54,526 nucleotides of DNA from Candidatus Altimarinota bacterium (lineage in GTDB: Bacteria; Patescibacteriota; Gracilibacteria; UBA4473): NCBI GenBank assembly GCA_021734525.1, contig JAIPIW010000003.1, forward strand, positions 1 through 54,526. Direction: 5' to 3'. Shown here in pieces: positions 1-6,988 of this stretch (its first letter is position 1; each line of letters begins with the position of its first letter). The position numbers and the translations under genes were made by a program. Below the pieces are notes generated by a model. It was not told where the DNA came from and did not search any database. It saw nothing but the letters and a program-made list of their open reading frames with translations.

Positions 1-2064
1 CACTCCAATATTTCTTCTTCATATCCAAATTATGCCAGATTTCTCCTCCGCTCCACAATGTGGTTTCTCCCATTGTTTCGCTACGGGGAACCATTCACCT
101 CGTGGCTAAAGCCACGAGTAATCTGGCACGATAATATAAAAAGAATTCCTAAATTACCAGATGGTATAACCAAAATTGACGTCCCTTTAGGAACTGAACT
201 TGATGATGGTATAAACCATTTTATAGGAAGCGCTGAAGATCATGATGATGATAGTTTTGAACCTACTGACTATCATAATGCATTAGAAAATGTTCTTGAA
301 GATCAAGACATAGGAACATTGATTTCCGAACAAGAGAAAACGAAATTACGAAACGAATTAGATGAACTTATAGATAGTCGAGAACAAGATCGTCAGACAA
401 GAAAAGACAATTTGGATGTCGAAGCAAAAGGTTACAATAATTGGTGGAAAACGGTTATGGAAGATAGAAATTGGGCATGGTTAAAAACCAATGATGAATC
501 TCCCCGAACGCTAAATATCCCTAATCTCAGATTTATTTGGGATAATAAAGGAGAAAATCTTTTAAAATTTGAAAGCTTTAGTGAAGAAGATCGCCTTTTC
601 ATTCTAGACAAAACAAAAGACATATTTCATTTGCCTGCCTTGAATAATCATTTCCTTTTTAGAAAGATAATTAGTCTTAGACAAGGAGGATCTTTGAATA
701 GATCTGATGACCTCGTAAGAGCTCTAAAAAATGCTCTATGGCTAAAAGAAAATAATGCTATGAAAGGTGTGTCTGAACCTAATCAGAATATCATATTCGA
801 ATACACCCTAGACACTGATATAAGCACTATGAATGCTAACGGATTGAAGAATTTACCTTTTTTCCTAAAATTTAGAAACATAATTCCTTTGGAAAAACAT
901 GAACATTTAAAAAACTGGATGATGGGACTAGAAGGACGAGATTATTCCAAAATAGGAGATTGGTTCTATGATAAAAACACTCAATGGTCCGCTCTTTCAA
1001 TGCTTCCTAGTGAATATCACAATCCAGGCACACAACAGCTACAGAAAAATAGTGATATCCAAGCAAAAATGCGAGAATATACTGCAAAATTAGAACAAGT
1101 ATTTAACAACGCCTACTGGATACAAACTCACGGATTTGAAGAAATTTTTGATAAAAAAGGACTACGAGATTTTTTTGTAGTAAGCGCAGATATTAATTTA
1201 GAAGAAACCGACTTAGATAATATCCCTACCTGTGAAGTAGGAGAAATTTCCAAAGTTAAAGCTCAACCACCACAAGAGGGATGGGCAAACCCTGTTGAAC
1301 AAACTAAATATTTAGCTAGGGATAAAAACCTTAGTCCTTATGATATGGCCGCACAAACACCAGAACTATATGCTAGTCATAGAAAAGTTATATCCGACGT
1401 TTCCTTTGCTGATCTTCCAGAAACAATAAGTAGTCTTTTGTGTAACTATAAACATAGTACCGTTAATGCTCATGATCTTAGATCAAAAGGAGAACGTAAT
1501 GGTGCTACTGATTTCTTAAAAGATTCATCCAAAAAGGCCTTTGATAGATCAGAATCAATGGATAAGGATTCTGCCGATAAAATAACTCGTAGTGTTTCCG
1601 ATGAAATATTGATTTCATTAGAGGTTATCAATGCTATTAGATCTGGAGCAGAAATCCAGATACCGCAAACACAACAGAAAAAAGTAGCTAATGCTATTCT
1701 GGAAGGAAAGATTGTTAGACCCTTAAGGAATGGAGACAAAAGCCCATCTTTTGTCTCGGATGAAGAAGTCTATCTTAATAGACAAGAATTAACCACTTAT
1801 TTCCTTTATCTTTTGGGAGAAAAAGTTATTAAAAAATTATTAGATAACAAAGAATTCCGTCAAACAGAATTAGATATGATTGGAGCTGCTACTGGAAAAG
1901 TAGCGAAAGATGCTGAAAAAGTAGACATGAACTCCATGCAAGACAAAGCAGAAATAACTTGTTGGGATAAGAACTTATTATTCCTTTTGCGAGAGCCAGT
2001 AATGACTGGATTCCGAGTTTTGGCAGAAAAAATGGCTAATACTATTTGTGATAAAGATAAGTAG
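1..2064 (+). CDS. Large hypothetical protein, 5' end outside the window
   Basis: I do not recognise this protein. The frame is open from base 1 with no stop before the first ATG at 58, so the gene probably begins upstream of the window. From ATG 58 it would have 668 residues. It is hydrophilic, rich in acidic residues and Lys, mostly helical in character, and shows no membrane segment or signal peptide. Residues encoded by bases 34-127 (around MWFLPLFRYGEPF) look unlike the rest. That stretch coincides with a palindromic element bounded by GCCAGATT and AATCTGGC, so the element appears to be read through in frame. The gene ends just before a good intrinsic terminator at 2097-2128. An alternative is that the true start lies after the element and the N-terminus was lost to the insertion. 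Confidence 0.7.
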   Translation, partial: HSNISSSYPNYARFLLRSTMWFLPLFRYGEPFTSWLKPRVIWHDNIKRIPKLPDGITKIDVPLGTELDDGINHFIGSAEDHDDDSFEPTDYHNALENVLEDQDIGTLISEQEKTKLRNELDELIDSREQDRQTRKDNLDVEAKGYNNWWKTVMEDRNWAWLKTNDESPRTLNIPNLRFIWDNKGENLLKFESFSEEDRLFILDKTKDIFHLPALNNHFLFRKIISLRQGGSLNRSDDLVRALKNALWLKENNAMKGVSEPNQNIIFEYTLDTDISTMNANGLKNLPFFLKFRNIIPLEKHEHLKNWMMGLEGRDYSKIGDWFYDKNTQWSALSMLPSEYHNPGTQQLQKNSDIQAKMREYTAKLEQVFNNAYWIQTHGFEEIFDKKGLRDFFVVSADINLEETDLDNIPTCEVGEISKVKAQPPQEGWANPVEQTKYLARDKNLSPYDMAAQTPELYASHRKVISDVSFADLPETISSLLCNYKHSTVNAHDLRSKGERNGATDFLKDSSKKAFDRSESMDKDSADKITRSVSDEILISLEVINAIRSGAEIQIPQTQQKKVANAILEGKIVRPLRNGDKSPSFVSDEEVYLNRQELTTYFLYLLGEKVIKKLLDNKEFRQTELDMIGAATGKVAKDAEKVDMNSMQDKAEITCWDKNLLFLLREPVMTGFRVLAEKMANTICDKDK
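34..127. repeat. REP/MITE-like palindromic element inside the first gene
   Basis: The element is bounded by an 8-bp inverted repeat, GCCAGATT (34-41) and AATCTGGC (120-127). Inside it are a 9-bp stem hairpin CTCGTGGCT-aa-AGCCACGAG (99-118) and a small CCAC-aat-GTGG hairpin (53-63). The right end, a GC-rich hairpin followed by TAATCTGGC, matches the hairpin at 30904-30923, which is followed by TATCTGGC. This suggests one dispersed family. No REP-associated transposase is visible in the window. Confidence 0.55.
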
Positions 2065-2096
2065 TTAGAATTCCGAAAATTTGAAAAATAAGTTAA

Positions 2097-2128
2097 AAAG
2101 AGTCATCAGTAGATGACTCTTTTTTTTA
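2097..2128 (+). terminator. Intrinsic terminator after the first gene
   Basis: AAAGAGTCATC (2097-2107), a 4-base AGTA loop and GATGACTCTTT (2112-2122) form an 11-bp stem. A run of T (2120-2127) follows directly. It lies about 30 bp after the stop of the preceding plus-strand gene. Confidence 0.85.
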
Positions 2129-2166
2129 AACAAAATTTATACATATAAATAAAAATCATAAGAAAA

Positions 2167-2192
2167 TCCCGGCTAGCAAATGCCAGCCGGGA
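2167..2192 (-). terminator. Intrinsic terminator of the 2229-4187 membrane protein gene
   Basis: CCCGGCT (2168-2174) pairs with AGCCGGG (2185-2191), and an inner GCA/TGC extends the stem across one mismatch. On the minus strand it is followed by ATTTTCTT. It lies about 37 bp downstream of the minus-strand stop at 2229 and is much more GC-rich than surrounding non-coding DNA. Confidence 0.75.
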
Positions 2193-2228
2193 TAATACGA
2201 CGTCTTTACAACTCGTGTGTTACGGGGT

Positions 2229-4187
2229 TTATAGTGGAGAGTTAGCAACGACAACTCTCCTGCGATAGAACCAACCGAGAATAAGGAATAATGCTGCATA
2301 TATCTCCACATTCGTAGAAGCAAAAAACTGCATAATTCCTTGTTTGAAGACTACTCCTAGGGTAAACCCACGGGTAACTCCAGGACCCCAGTCCAAGAGT
2401 TTGCCTTCAATCTTCTTAGGACCATCCTGATCCTTAACATAAGAAGCTTCATCTTCCGATGTATATTTCAGGTTCCACCTACTGGCTTCTTCCTGAAACA
2501 ACATCCGATATTGACTTCTGACGTTGTGAACCGTTACGCGCCCGATAGGCGGTAACTTGAGTAGATTGGTCAGGGTGTCGTGTTGAGACTCTTCCAGCTT
2601 TAGAACTGTCTTGTGAGACCGATCATACTTCTCCCAGCTGGAAATCTTGACCGAATCCTTTCCAAACATTTCCATAGCCCTTTCTTTATCAATATTAGGC
2701 GTTGTAAACGCTGAAAGCGAGAAGTTGGTCGCTGAGTTAAAAGCACCCAGATCCTGCCACATCTTTTCTTTCTTCCGCCGCATATCTTCCCGGTAGGGTT
2801 TCAATTTGGCGGTGTAAAGATTAGATTTAGAGGACGACAGGTCTCCCCATCTATCCTGCACATAGCGAAGATTCTCCGCTTCGTAGACCGGCTTACTAAG
2901 CCCAGTGGCATTTGTCGGGATAGACAGTGGCCAAGCCACTATCTGCTGACAAATCAACGCAACAACAATAGTCCAATATTTGAAGTAGTTTAGACGGGAA
3001 AAATACACCGCCGCCACTAATCCCACAGCTATCGGAACCATCGTCATTAACCACATTTGGAGAGGTGCATTAATTATCCACAGTCCTGCTCCACTCGCGA
3101 TGAAGCTAACTATGAATAATAGATACGCCAACCACTCTAATGTGAATACCGCAGCAAGCATTGTCGTCCTCTGCGGTTTTACGCGCGTCAAACAATAAAA
3201 ACTTGCCAAATCCGGTAAGAAAGCTAGCAAGATTACGATCCAGAACTTTTTGATGAGTTCTGCAAAGATGCTCATCACATTTATCTGGTTGACCGTAATA
3301 CTTACCGTTTCCACCGGAAACGGCATCGAACGACACCAAGACAATACTCGTTCATATTCCGTCATAATCTGAGGAATACTAAGATCCTCAAATCTCAAAG
3401 TATGAACCTTTGTACTGTCGAATCCTTCTGGTGTCCAATCATAAGGAGGAATAATCTTCCTCAGATCGGTACCAGTAAAATGCAGTTCCGTCATAGTGTT
3501 CGTCTGCATTGGTGGCAAACTATCCACCGGTGCCAATGTCTTTCGGTCAAGCAATGCATACAGGTAACCCATGTGCGATGCATGCTCCGCGACCTTGTCA
3601 CTGATACGCTCAACCTCCAGGTCCAATGCCTGATAGGTTCTCGCATTCGATACTCCTGCTCCACCCCTGGAACCGGAATATTTTCCGCTATTTTGCTCAT
3701 CATCACGGTCTTGGACCGCGATTTCGAGCTCCTCCTCCAATGCCATAATCTGAAGAGAATCATAATGAGCGAGTGAACGCCCAAAAGACTCTCTCAACGG
3801 CATAATTTGGGCCGCAGCAATCTTCTGAAGTTCTTCTGTTTTTCTCTCAAGCAGCTTTCCGGAGAGAATCATAAACCCATTTTGGGGCCATGATACCGGA
3901 ATGACTACCAAACAAAATGTCATTATCGCCATAAATGTCTGACGATAACGTTTCAGAAGAAAAGCCGCTGTCATAGACAGCGTCAAAATAGCCATGAATA
4001 ACCACCGCCCCAAAGGATCTGCTCCACCGGCCATTGTGCCGAGAAGAGACATCACCCATGAGATTGTGGAATAAGTCAGATACCCTGCGTTCATAGCTTT
4101 CTCATTCTTCCGAAGAAGAATGGTAATGAGCGCCAAAACGCCCGAAAGCATGAACAGAACTTGGAACTCTTTGAATTGTTCCAACAT
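2229..4187 (-). CDS. Multi-spanning membrane protein of unknown function, GC-rich and probably acquired
   Basis: This 652-residue protein has about four hydrophobic helices in its first 115 residues. A long soluble, partly coiled region follows (about 115-310). A second membrane block covers about 315-430 and includes the stretch FWIVILLAFLPDLASFYCL. Another soluble helical region follows, and a last helix near the C-terminus ends in RRRVVVANSPL. I do not recognise the family. The coding sequence is clearly richer in G and C than its neighbours (roughly half, against about a third). The start is preceded by ATAGGAGGTTATT, a textbook Shine-Dalgarno that other genes here lack, and it ends at a GC-rich terminator. 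It occupies the place where V-ATPase subunits A, B and D would be expected. Together these suggest horizontal acquisition. Confidence 0.85.
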   Translation of the reverse strand: MLEQFKEFQVLFMLSGVLALITILLRKNEKAMNAGYLTYSTISWVMSLLGTMAGGADPLGRWLFMAILTLSMTAAFLLKRYRQTFMAIMTFCLVVIPVSWPQNGFMILSGKLLERKTEELQKIAAAQIMPLRESFGRSLAHYDSLQIMALEEELEIAVQDRDDEQNSGKYSGSRGGAGVSNARTYQALDLEVERISDKVAEHASHMGYLYALLDRKTLAPVDSLPPMQTNTMTELHFTGTDLRKIIPPYDWTPEGFDSTKVHTLRFEDLSIPQIMTEYERVLSWCRSMPFPVETVSITVNQINVMSIFAELIKKFWIVILLAFLPDLASFYCLTRVKPQRTTMLAAVFTLEWLAYLLFIVSFIASGAGLWIINAPLQMWLMTMVPIAVGLVAAVYFSRLNYFKYWTIVVALICQQIVAWPLSIPTNATGLSKPVYEAENLRYVQDRWGDLSSSKSNLYTAKLKPYREDMRRKKEKMWQDLGAFNSATNFSLSAFTTPNIDKERAMEMFGKDSVKISSWEKYDRSHKTVLKLEESQHDTLTNLLKLPPIGRVTVHNVRSQYRMLFQEEASRWNLKYTSEDEASYVKDQDGPKKIEGKLLDWGPGVTRGFTLGVVFKQGIMQFFASTNVEIYAALFLILGWFYRRRVVVANSPL

Positions 4188-4199
4188 AATAACCTCCTA
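4188..4199 (-). promoter_or_regulatory. Strong Shine-Dalgarno of the 652-residue gene
   Basis: Read on the minus strand the leader is ATAGGAGGTTATTATG: a perfect AGGAGG core 6 bases before the ATG. No other gene in the window for which I checked the leader has a comparable motif. This both fixes the start and marks the gene as unusual. Confidence 0.85.
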
Positions 4200-4230
4200 T
4201 ATCTTTGAATTTTTTAAACTTCTATTAGGT

Positions 4231-4284
4231 TTGTATTCCCAAAAAGAGGACTAGAACCATTAATCCACTCAATTGGGAATACAA
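4231..4284. promoter_or_regulatory. 11-bp inverted repeat upstream of the acquired membrane protein
   Basis: TTGTATTCCCA (4231-4241) and TGGGAATACAA (4274-4284) are perfect inverted arms separated by 32 bases. They sit in the 290-bp gap between the acquired gene and the V-ATPase operon. They could be a two-site operator or the stem of a leader hairpin for the leftward gene at 2229-4187. I found no convincing -35/-10 pair around it. The rest of the gap is AT-rich and I see no gene there. Confidence 0.5.
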
Positions 4285-4479
4285 AAGTAAAAATAAGATA
4301 AAAAATTTTATTAACACACGAAACTGTAAAAGAACGACTGTTCGTGATAATTTTTCGCGCAAAATACGGAAAGATTACACTACGAACATGTTAATTATAC
4401 TATGTTTAGTATTTTTTGTCAAATAAAAACGAACATCAAAAAACAACTTTATCCTTTACTACAAAAGACAAAACGAATT

Positions 4480-4839
4480 TTAGCTCAAAATATCACTCCC
4501 TACTGCTCTCTCTACAATTTTAGAGAGTCTTTTGGCAGAAAAATTACTATCTTTACTATCTGGAGAAGGCACCGGAATTACGGCGGGAAGAGGGTTTTTA
4601 GCTAGTTTGGTAATCAAATCATCTGGAAATTTCTGATAGAAATTCTCTTCCACAAAAATAATCGCATATTCTGGTGTTTGCATTTCATCTCCTAAGTTCC
4701 TATCTACTAATTCTTGCAGTTTCTCTTGTGCTTCTTTGGTGTCTCCTACAGCATATACTTCAGTTCCAAGAGAACGAAAGATAAGTACTGAACTTTCGTT
4801 ACCAATAACTGCAAGTTTAGAAGACTGAGCTTTTTCCAT
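4480..4839 (-). CDS. atpF: V/A-type ATPase subunit F
   Basis: 119 residues, the usual size for the V/A-type central-stalk subunit F (NtpG/AtpF family). The N-terminal pattern KLAVIGNESSVLIFRSLGTEV matches the family beta-alpha start, followed by the acidic AIIFVEENF segment typical of the core. It is the last gene of the leftward run G/H-I-K-E-C-F. In the usual order A, B and D should follow, but the next gene is an unrelated membrane protein. Its ATG abuts one copy of the 16-bp AT palindrome, and the 18-bp gap to subunit C is almost entirely that palindrome. There is no Shine-Dalgarno. Confidence 0.88.
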   Translation of the reverse strand: MEKAQSSKLAVIGNESSVLIFRSLGTEVYAVGDTKEAQEKLQELVDRNLGDEMQTPEYAIIFVEENFYQKFPDDLITKLAKNPLPAVIPVPSPDSKDSNFSAKRLSKIVERAVGSDILS

Positions 4840-4854
4840 TATATTATAATATAA
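4839..4854. repeat. 16-bp AT palindrome, copy 1 (between subunits C and F)
   Basis: Exact TTATATTATAATATAA. It fills the short gap between two co-directional operon genes and touches the start codon of subunit F. Confidence 0.95.
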
Positions 4855-4857
4855 TTA

Positions 4858-5850
4858 TTAAAATTGTTTTAGAATCTGATAAATTTGTTCTGGTTTCAAA
4901 CCATGAAACTTAGCAAACATGATTAACTTAATCATACGAGAATTTTGGAGACGTCTTTCAAAATAAGCTAAAGGAACTTGGATCGAAGATATTTCTCCTT
5001 GGCTGGCATCTCCCAAAAATCTTTTGTAAGCCAAATCTAACGCTTTCTCTACTTTCATAAGCTTCTCTTCACTGGCATCATTATCATTAATTCCTTCCAG
5101 AATTTCTGCAAAAGGAGTGGAGGAAATGAAGTCTAAATTCTTTATGTTTTCTGTATCTAACCATCTTACCTCTCCACCTTCAATAAAGGCTTCTTTAGGA
5201 AGTGCTTCTTCTAAAACCAAAATAGAACGAGCCAGTGACCGCAGATTAGTAGTATCTACTAACATCTTCCACAATTTCTTCAGGAATACTGAGCCAGATT
5301 TTCTAGCTGCTTTGTTTAGATAAGCAAAATATGCTTTATCTAGAGCAAACTCTATTAATCTAAATTCCTTATTACCTTCTGATTCTTCTATGCTCTTAAT
5401 TACTTCCAAATATTCTTCTGGAAGGTTTTCTGGAATGCTCTGGTTAAACACCAGACTAGTTATCTCCTCTGGACTCAAATTCCCTAAAAGAGAAAAACCA
5501 TTTTCTTCTGTAAATTCTCCTAGTTCCGTTTTTTCTTGGAGTAATTTTAACTTATATGCTCTTTTGAGATTATTAAGGTCAAATCTCGCCCACAAGAATT
5601 GTAATCCCTGATTGTTATTGGTTCCCTTAATAATCAACTCTTTGGTTTCTAGTAACCCTCGTTCAATAATCTTAGTAAAATCCTGAGCAGTAACGGTATC
5701 ATCTACGTATTCGGCATACTGCAGTTCCACTAGAATGCGGAAAGCATCCTGAGGAGTAGCTGCTCCCACCATACGGTCCAGACGTTGTGTAGTTAAGAGC
5801 TTGGATTCCAAGGCTCTTATCTGTCCGTTAACAAAAAGGAAGTTAGCCAT
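4858..5850 (-). CDS. atpC: V/A-type ATPase subunit C (d-type rotor cap)
   Basis: 330 residues, the expected length for the V/A-type subunit C/d. This funnel-shaped all-helical protein sits on the membrane rotor and holds the central stalk. The N-terminus (ANFLFVNGQIRALESKLLT) and the repeated acidic helical blocks fit the family, as does the C-terminal segment with PLAYFERRLQNSRMIKLIMFAKFHGL. It lies between E and F in a typical A/V-ATPase order, 2 bp from E. No Shine-Dalgarno is visible. Confidence 0.88.
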   Translation of the reverse strand: MANFLFVNGQIRALESKLLTTQRLDRMVGAATPQDAFRILVELQYAEYVDDTVTAQDFTKIIERGLLETKELIIKGTNNNQGLQFLWARFDLNNLKRAYKLKLLQEKTELGEFTEENGFSLLGNLSPEEITSLVFNQSIPENLPEEYLEVIKSIEESEGNKEFRLIEFALDKAYFAYLNKAARKSGSVFLKKLWKMLVDTTNLRSLARSILVLEEALPKEAFIEGGEVRWLDTENIKNLDFISSTPFAEILEGINDNDASEEKLMKVEKALDLAYKRFLGDASQGEISSIQVPLAYFERRLQNSRMIKLIMFAKFHGLKPEQIYQILKQF

Positions 5851-5852
5851 TG

Positions 5853-6410
5853 TTAGACGAGTTTCAATTGTTCTGCAAAATAAGAAGTAAGTGCTTCTCG
5901 GAATTCCGAAAAAACTAAATTACGAAAAGAATTATCTATTTCAGACGCTCCTGTAACGAGAACAAATCCTCCAGTAATATCGTTTTTAGCAACGACATCA
6001 AAACCAGGGGGCGCAATCCGAGAAGTAATTTCTAGTCTTTTTGGTGGAGCAAAAACTTTACCAGATGTTGCTCGAGATGATTCAAAGAGTTTTTCTAGCA
6101 ACTGTCCGTACATCTTATCATCTAATCCTTCCAACATTACTAGAAAACTGTCCAAAGCATCATTAATCAGTACCTGTTTGGTACGTAATAATTCTTTAGA
6201 ATTTTCCTGCCTAGCCATAGATCTAGTCTTAGTTTCTACAGATTCCAAGGCATTTTTAGTCTTGGTATCTAGACTTTCTAGTTCTGCTTTTTCTATATTG
6301 GCAGAATTAGCTACTAGTTTTGCCTTTTTTTCTTCTAGGTCGGCTTCGATCTTTTTAATCTCCACCCCTGCTTCATCGATAATCTTTTTTAGAATGTCTT
6401 GTAAAGCCAT
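5853..6410 (-). CDS. atpE: V/A-type ATPase subunit E (peripheral stalk)
   Basis: 185 residues, close to the family norm (about 190-200). The first 80 residues are a long charged coiled coil that would pair with subunit G/H to form the peripheral stalk. The C-terminal half, with LEITSRIAPPGFDVVAKNDITGGFVLV and then EIDNSFRNLVFSEFREAL, is the globular head seen in subunit E (the IDNS.R motif is characteristic). Upstream is the rotor-ring gene, downstream subunit C. Confidence 0.9.
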   Translation of the reverse strand: MALQDILKKIIDEAGVEIKKIEADLEEKKAKLVANSANIEKAELESLDTKTKNALESVETKTRSMARQENSKELLRTKQVLINDALDSFLVMLEGLDDKMYGQLLEKLFESSRATSGKVFAPPKRLEITSRIAPPGFDVVAKNDITGGFVLVTGASEIDNSFRNLVFSEFREALTSYFAEQLKLV

Positions 6411-6452
6411 TTTTTAATATTTAATGAAATTTTATTAATTTATTCTAGGTTA

Positions 6453-6959
6453 TTACTTAACCATTTCTACTGCTGCACTTACTGCTTCTAGATTAACTGA
6501 ATTCACAATCAAAAGAGCGATCAGCAAACCAAAAATAGCGTAAGTTTCAATAATAACGGAAAGCACGATTGCTTTACCCGCTAGACTTCCGTCTCGAGCA
6601 ACAGCACCAATTCCTCCTGCTGCAACTTTACCTTGCATCCAACCAGAAACAAGTCCGGCAAATCCCATCAGGATTCCGGCCCAAAGAAGTTGGAAACCAA
6701 CTTCGGTTGGTACATTAGATATTCCGGTAAAAAGACCGATCTTTGCCAAAGTTAAGATGGCAATAAGTAATCCGTACACTCCCTGAGAACCAGGAAGAGC
6801 GGTGATAATTAGAACTTTACCAAAAAGTTCTGGTTTTTCGGCTAGTACTCCGGCCCCTTTGGTTCCGGCGAAACTAACACCAACAGATGAACCAATTCCA
6901 GCTAGTACTGCTGCGAACGTGGCTCCCATAATTGCGAGAACAACTCCTGAAGTTAACAT
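6453..6959 (-). CDS. atpK: V-type ATPase rotor-ring proteolipid subunit K with Na+-binding signature
   Basis: 168 residues in two tandem copies of a Gly/Ala-rich helical hairpin (four membrane helices), as in the 16-kDa V-type proteolipids. The ion-binding set known from the Enterococcus hirae Na+ ring is present: L55, S58 (Thr in E. hirae), Q59 and Y62 in LPGSQGVYG, Q109 in GWMQGKVAAGG, and the essential carboxylate E138 in IIETYAIFG. As in E. hirae, the first hairpin has Gln rather than Glu, so there is one carboxylate per duplicated subunit. The pattern argues for Na+ rather than H+ coupling. Neighbours are subunits I and E. Confidence 0.95.
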   Translation of the reverse strand: MLTSGVVLAIMGATFAAVLAGIGSSVGVSFAGTKGAGVLAEKPELFGKVLIITALPGSQGVYGLLIAILTLAKIGLFTGISNVPTEVGFQLLWAGILMGFAGLVSGWMQGKVAAGGIGAVARDGSLAGKAIVLSVIIETYAIFGLLIALLIVNSVNLEAVSAAVEMVK

Positions 6960-6988
6960 TATTTAATGGGTTAAAAAATAAATAAGAA

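Noticed and set aside
3402-3776. Plus-strand frame inside the 652-residue membrane protein gene
   Set aside because: It lies wholly antisense to a gene with a clear start, Shine-Dalgarno and terminator, and its composition is not protein-like.
4402-4605. Plus-strand frame over the end of atpF
   Set aside because: It overlaps the conserved C-terminus of subunit F antisense and shows no domain or ribosome-binding signal.
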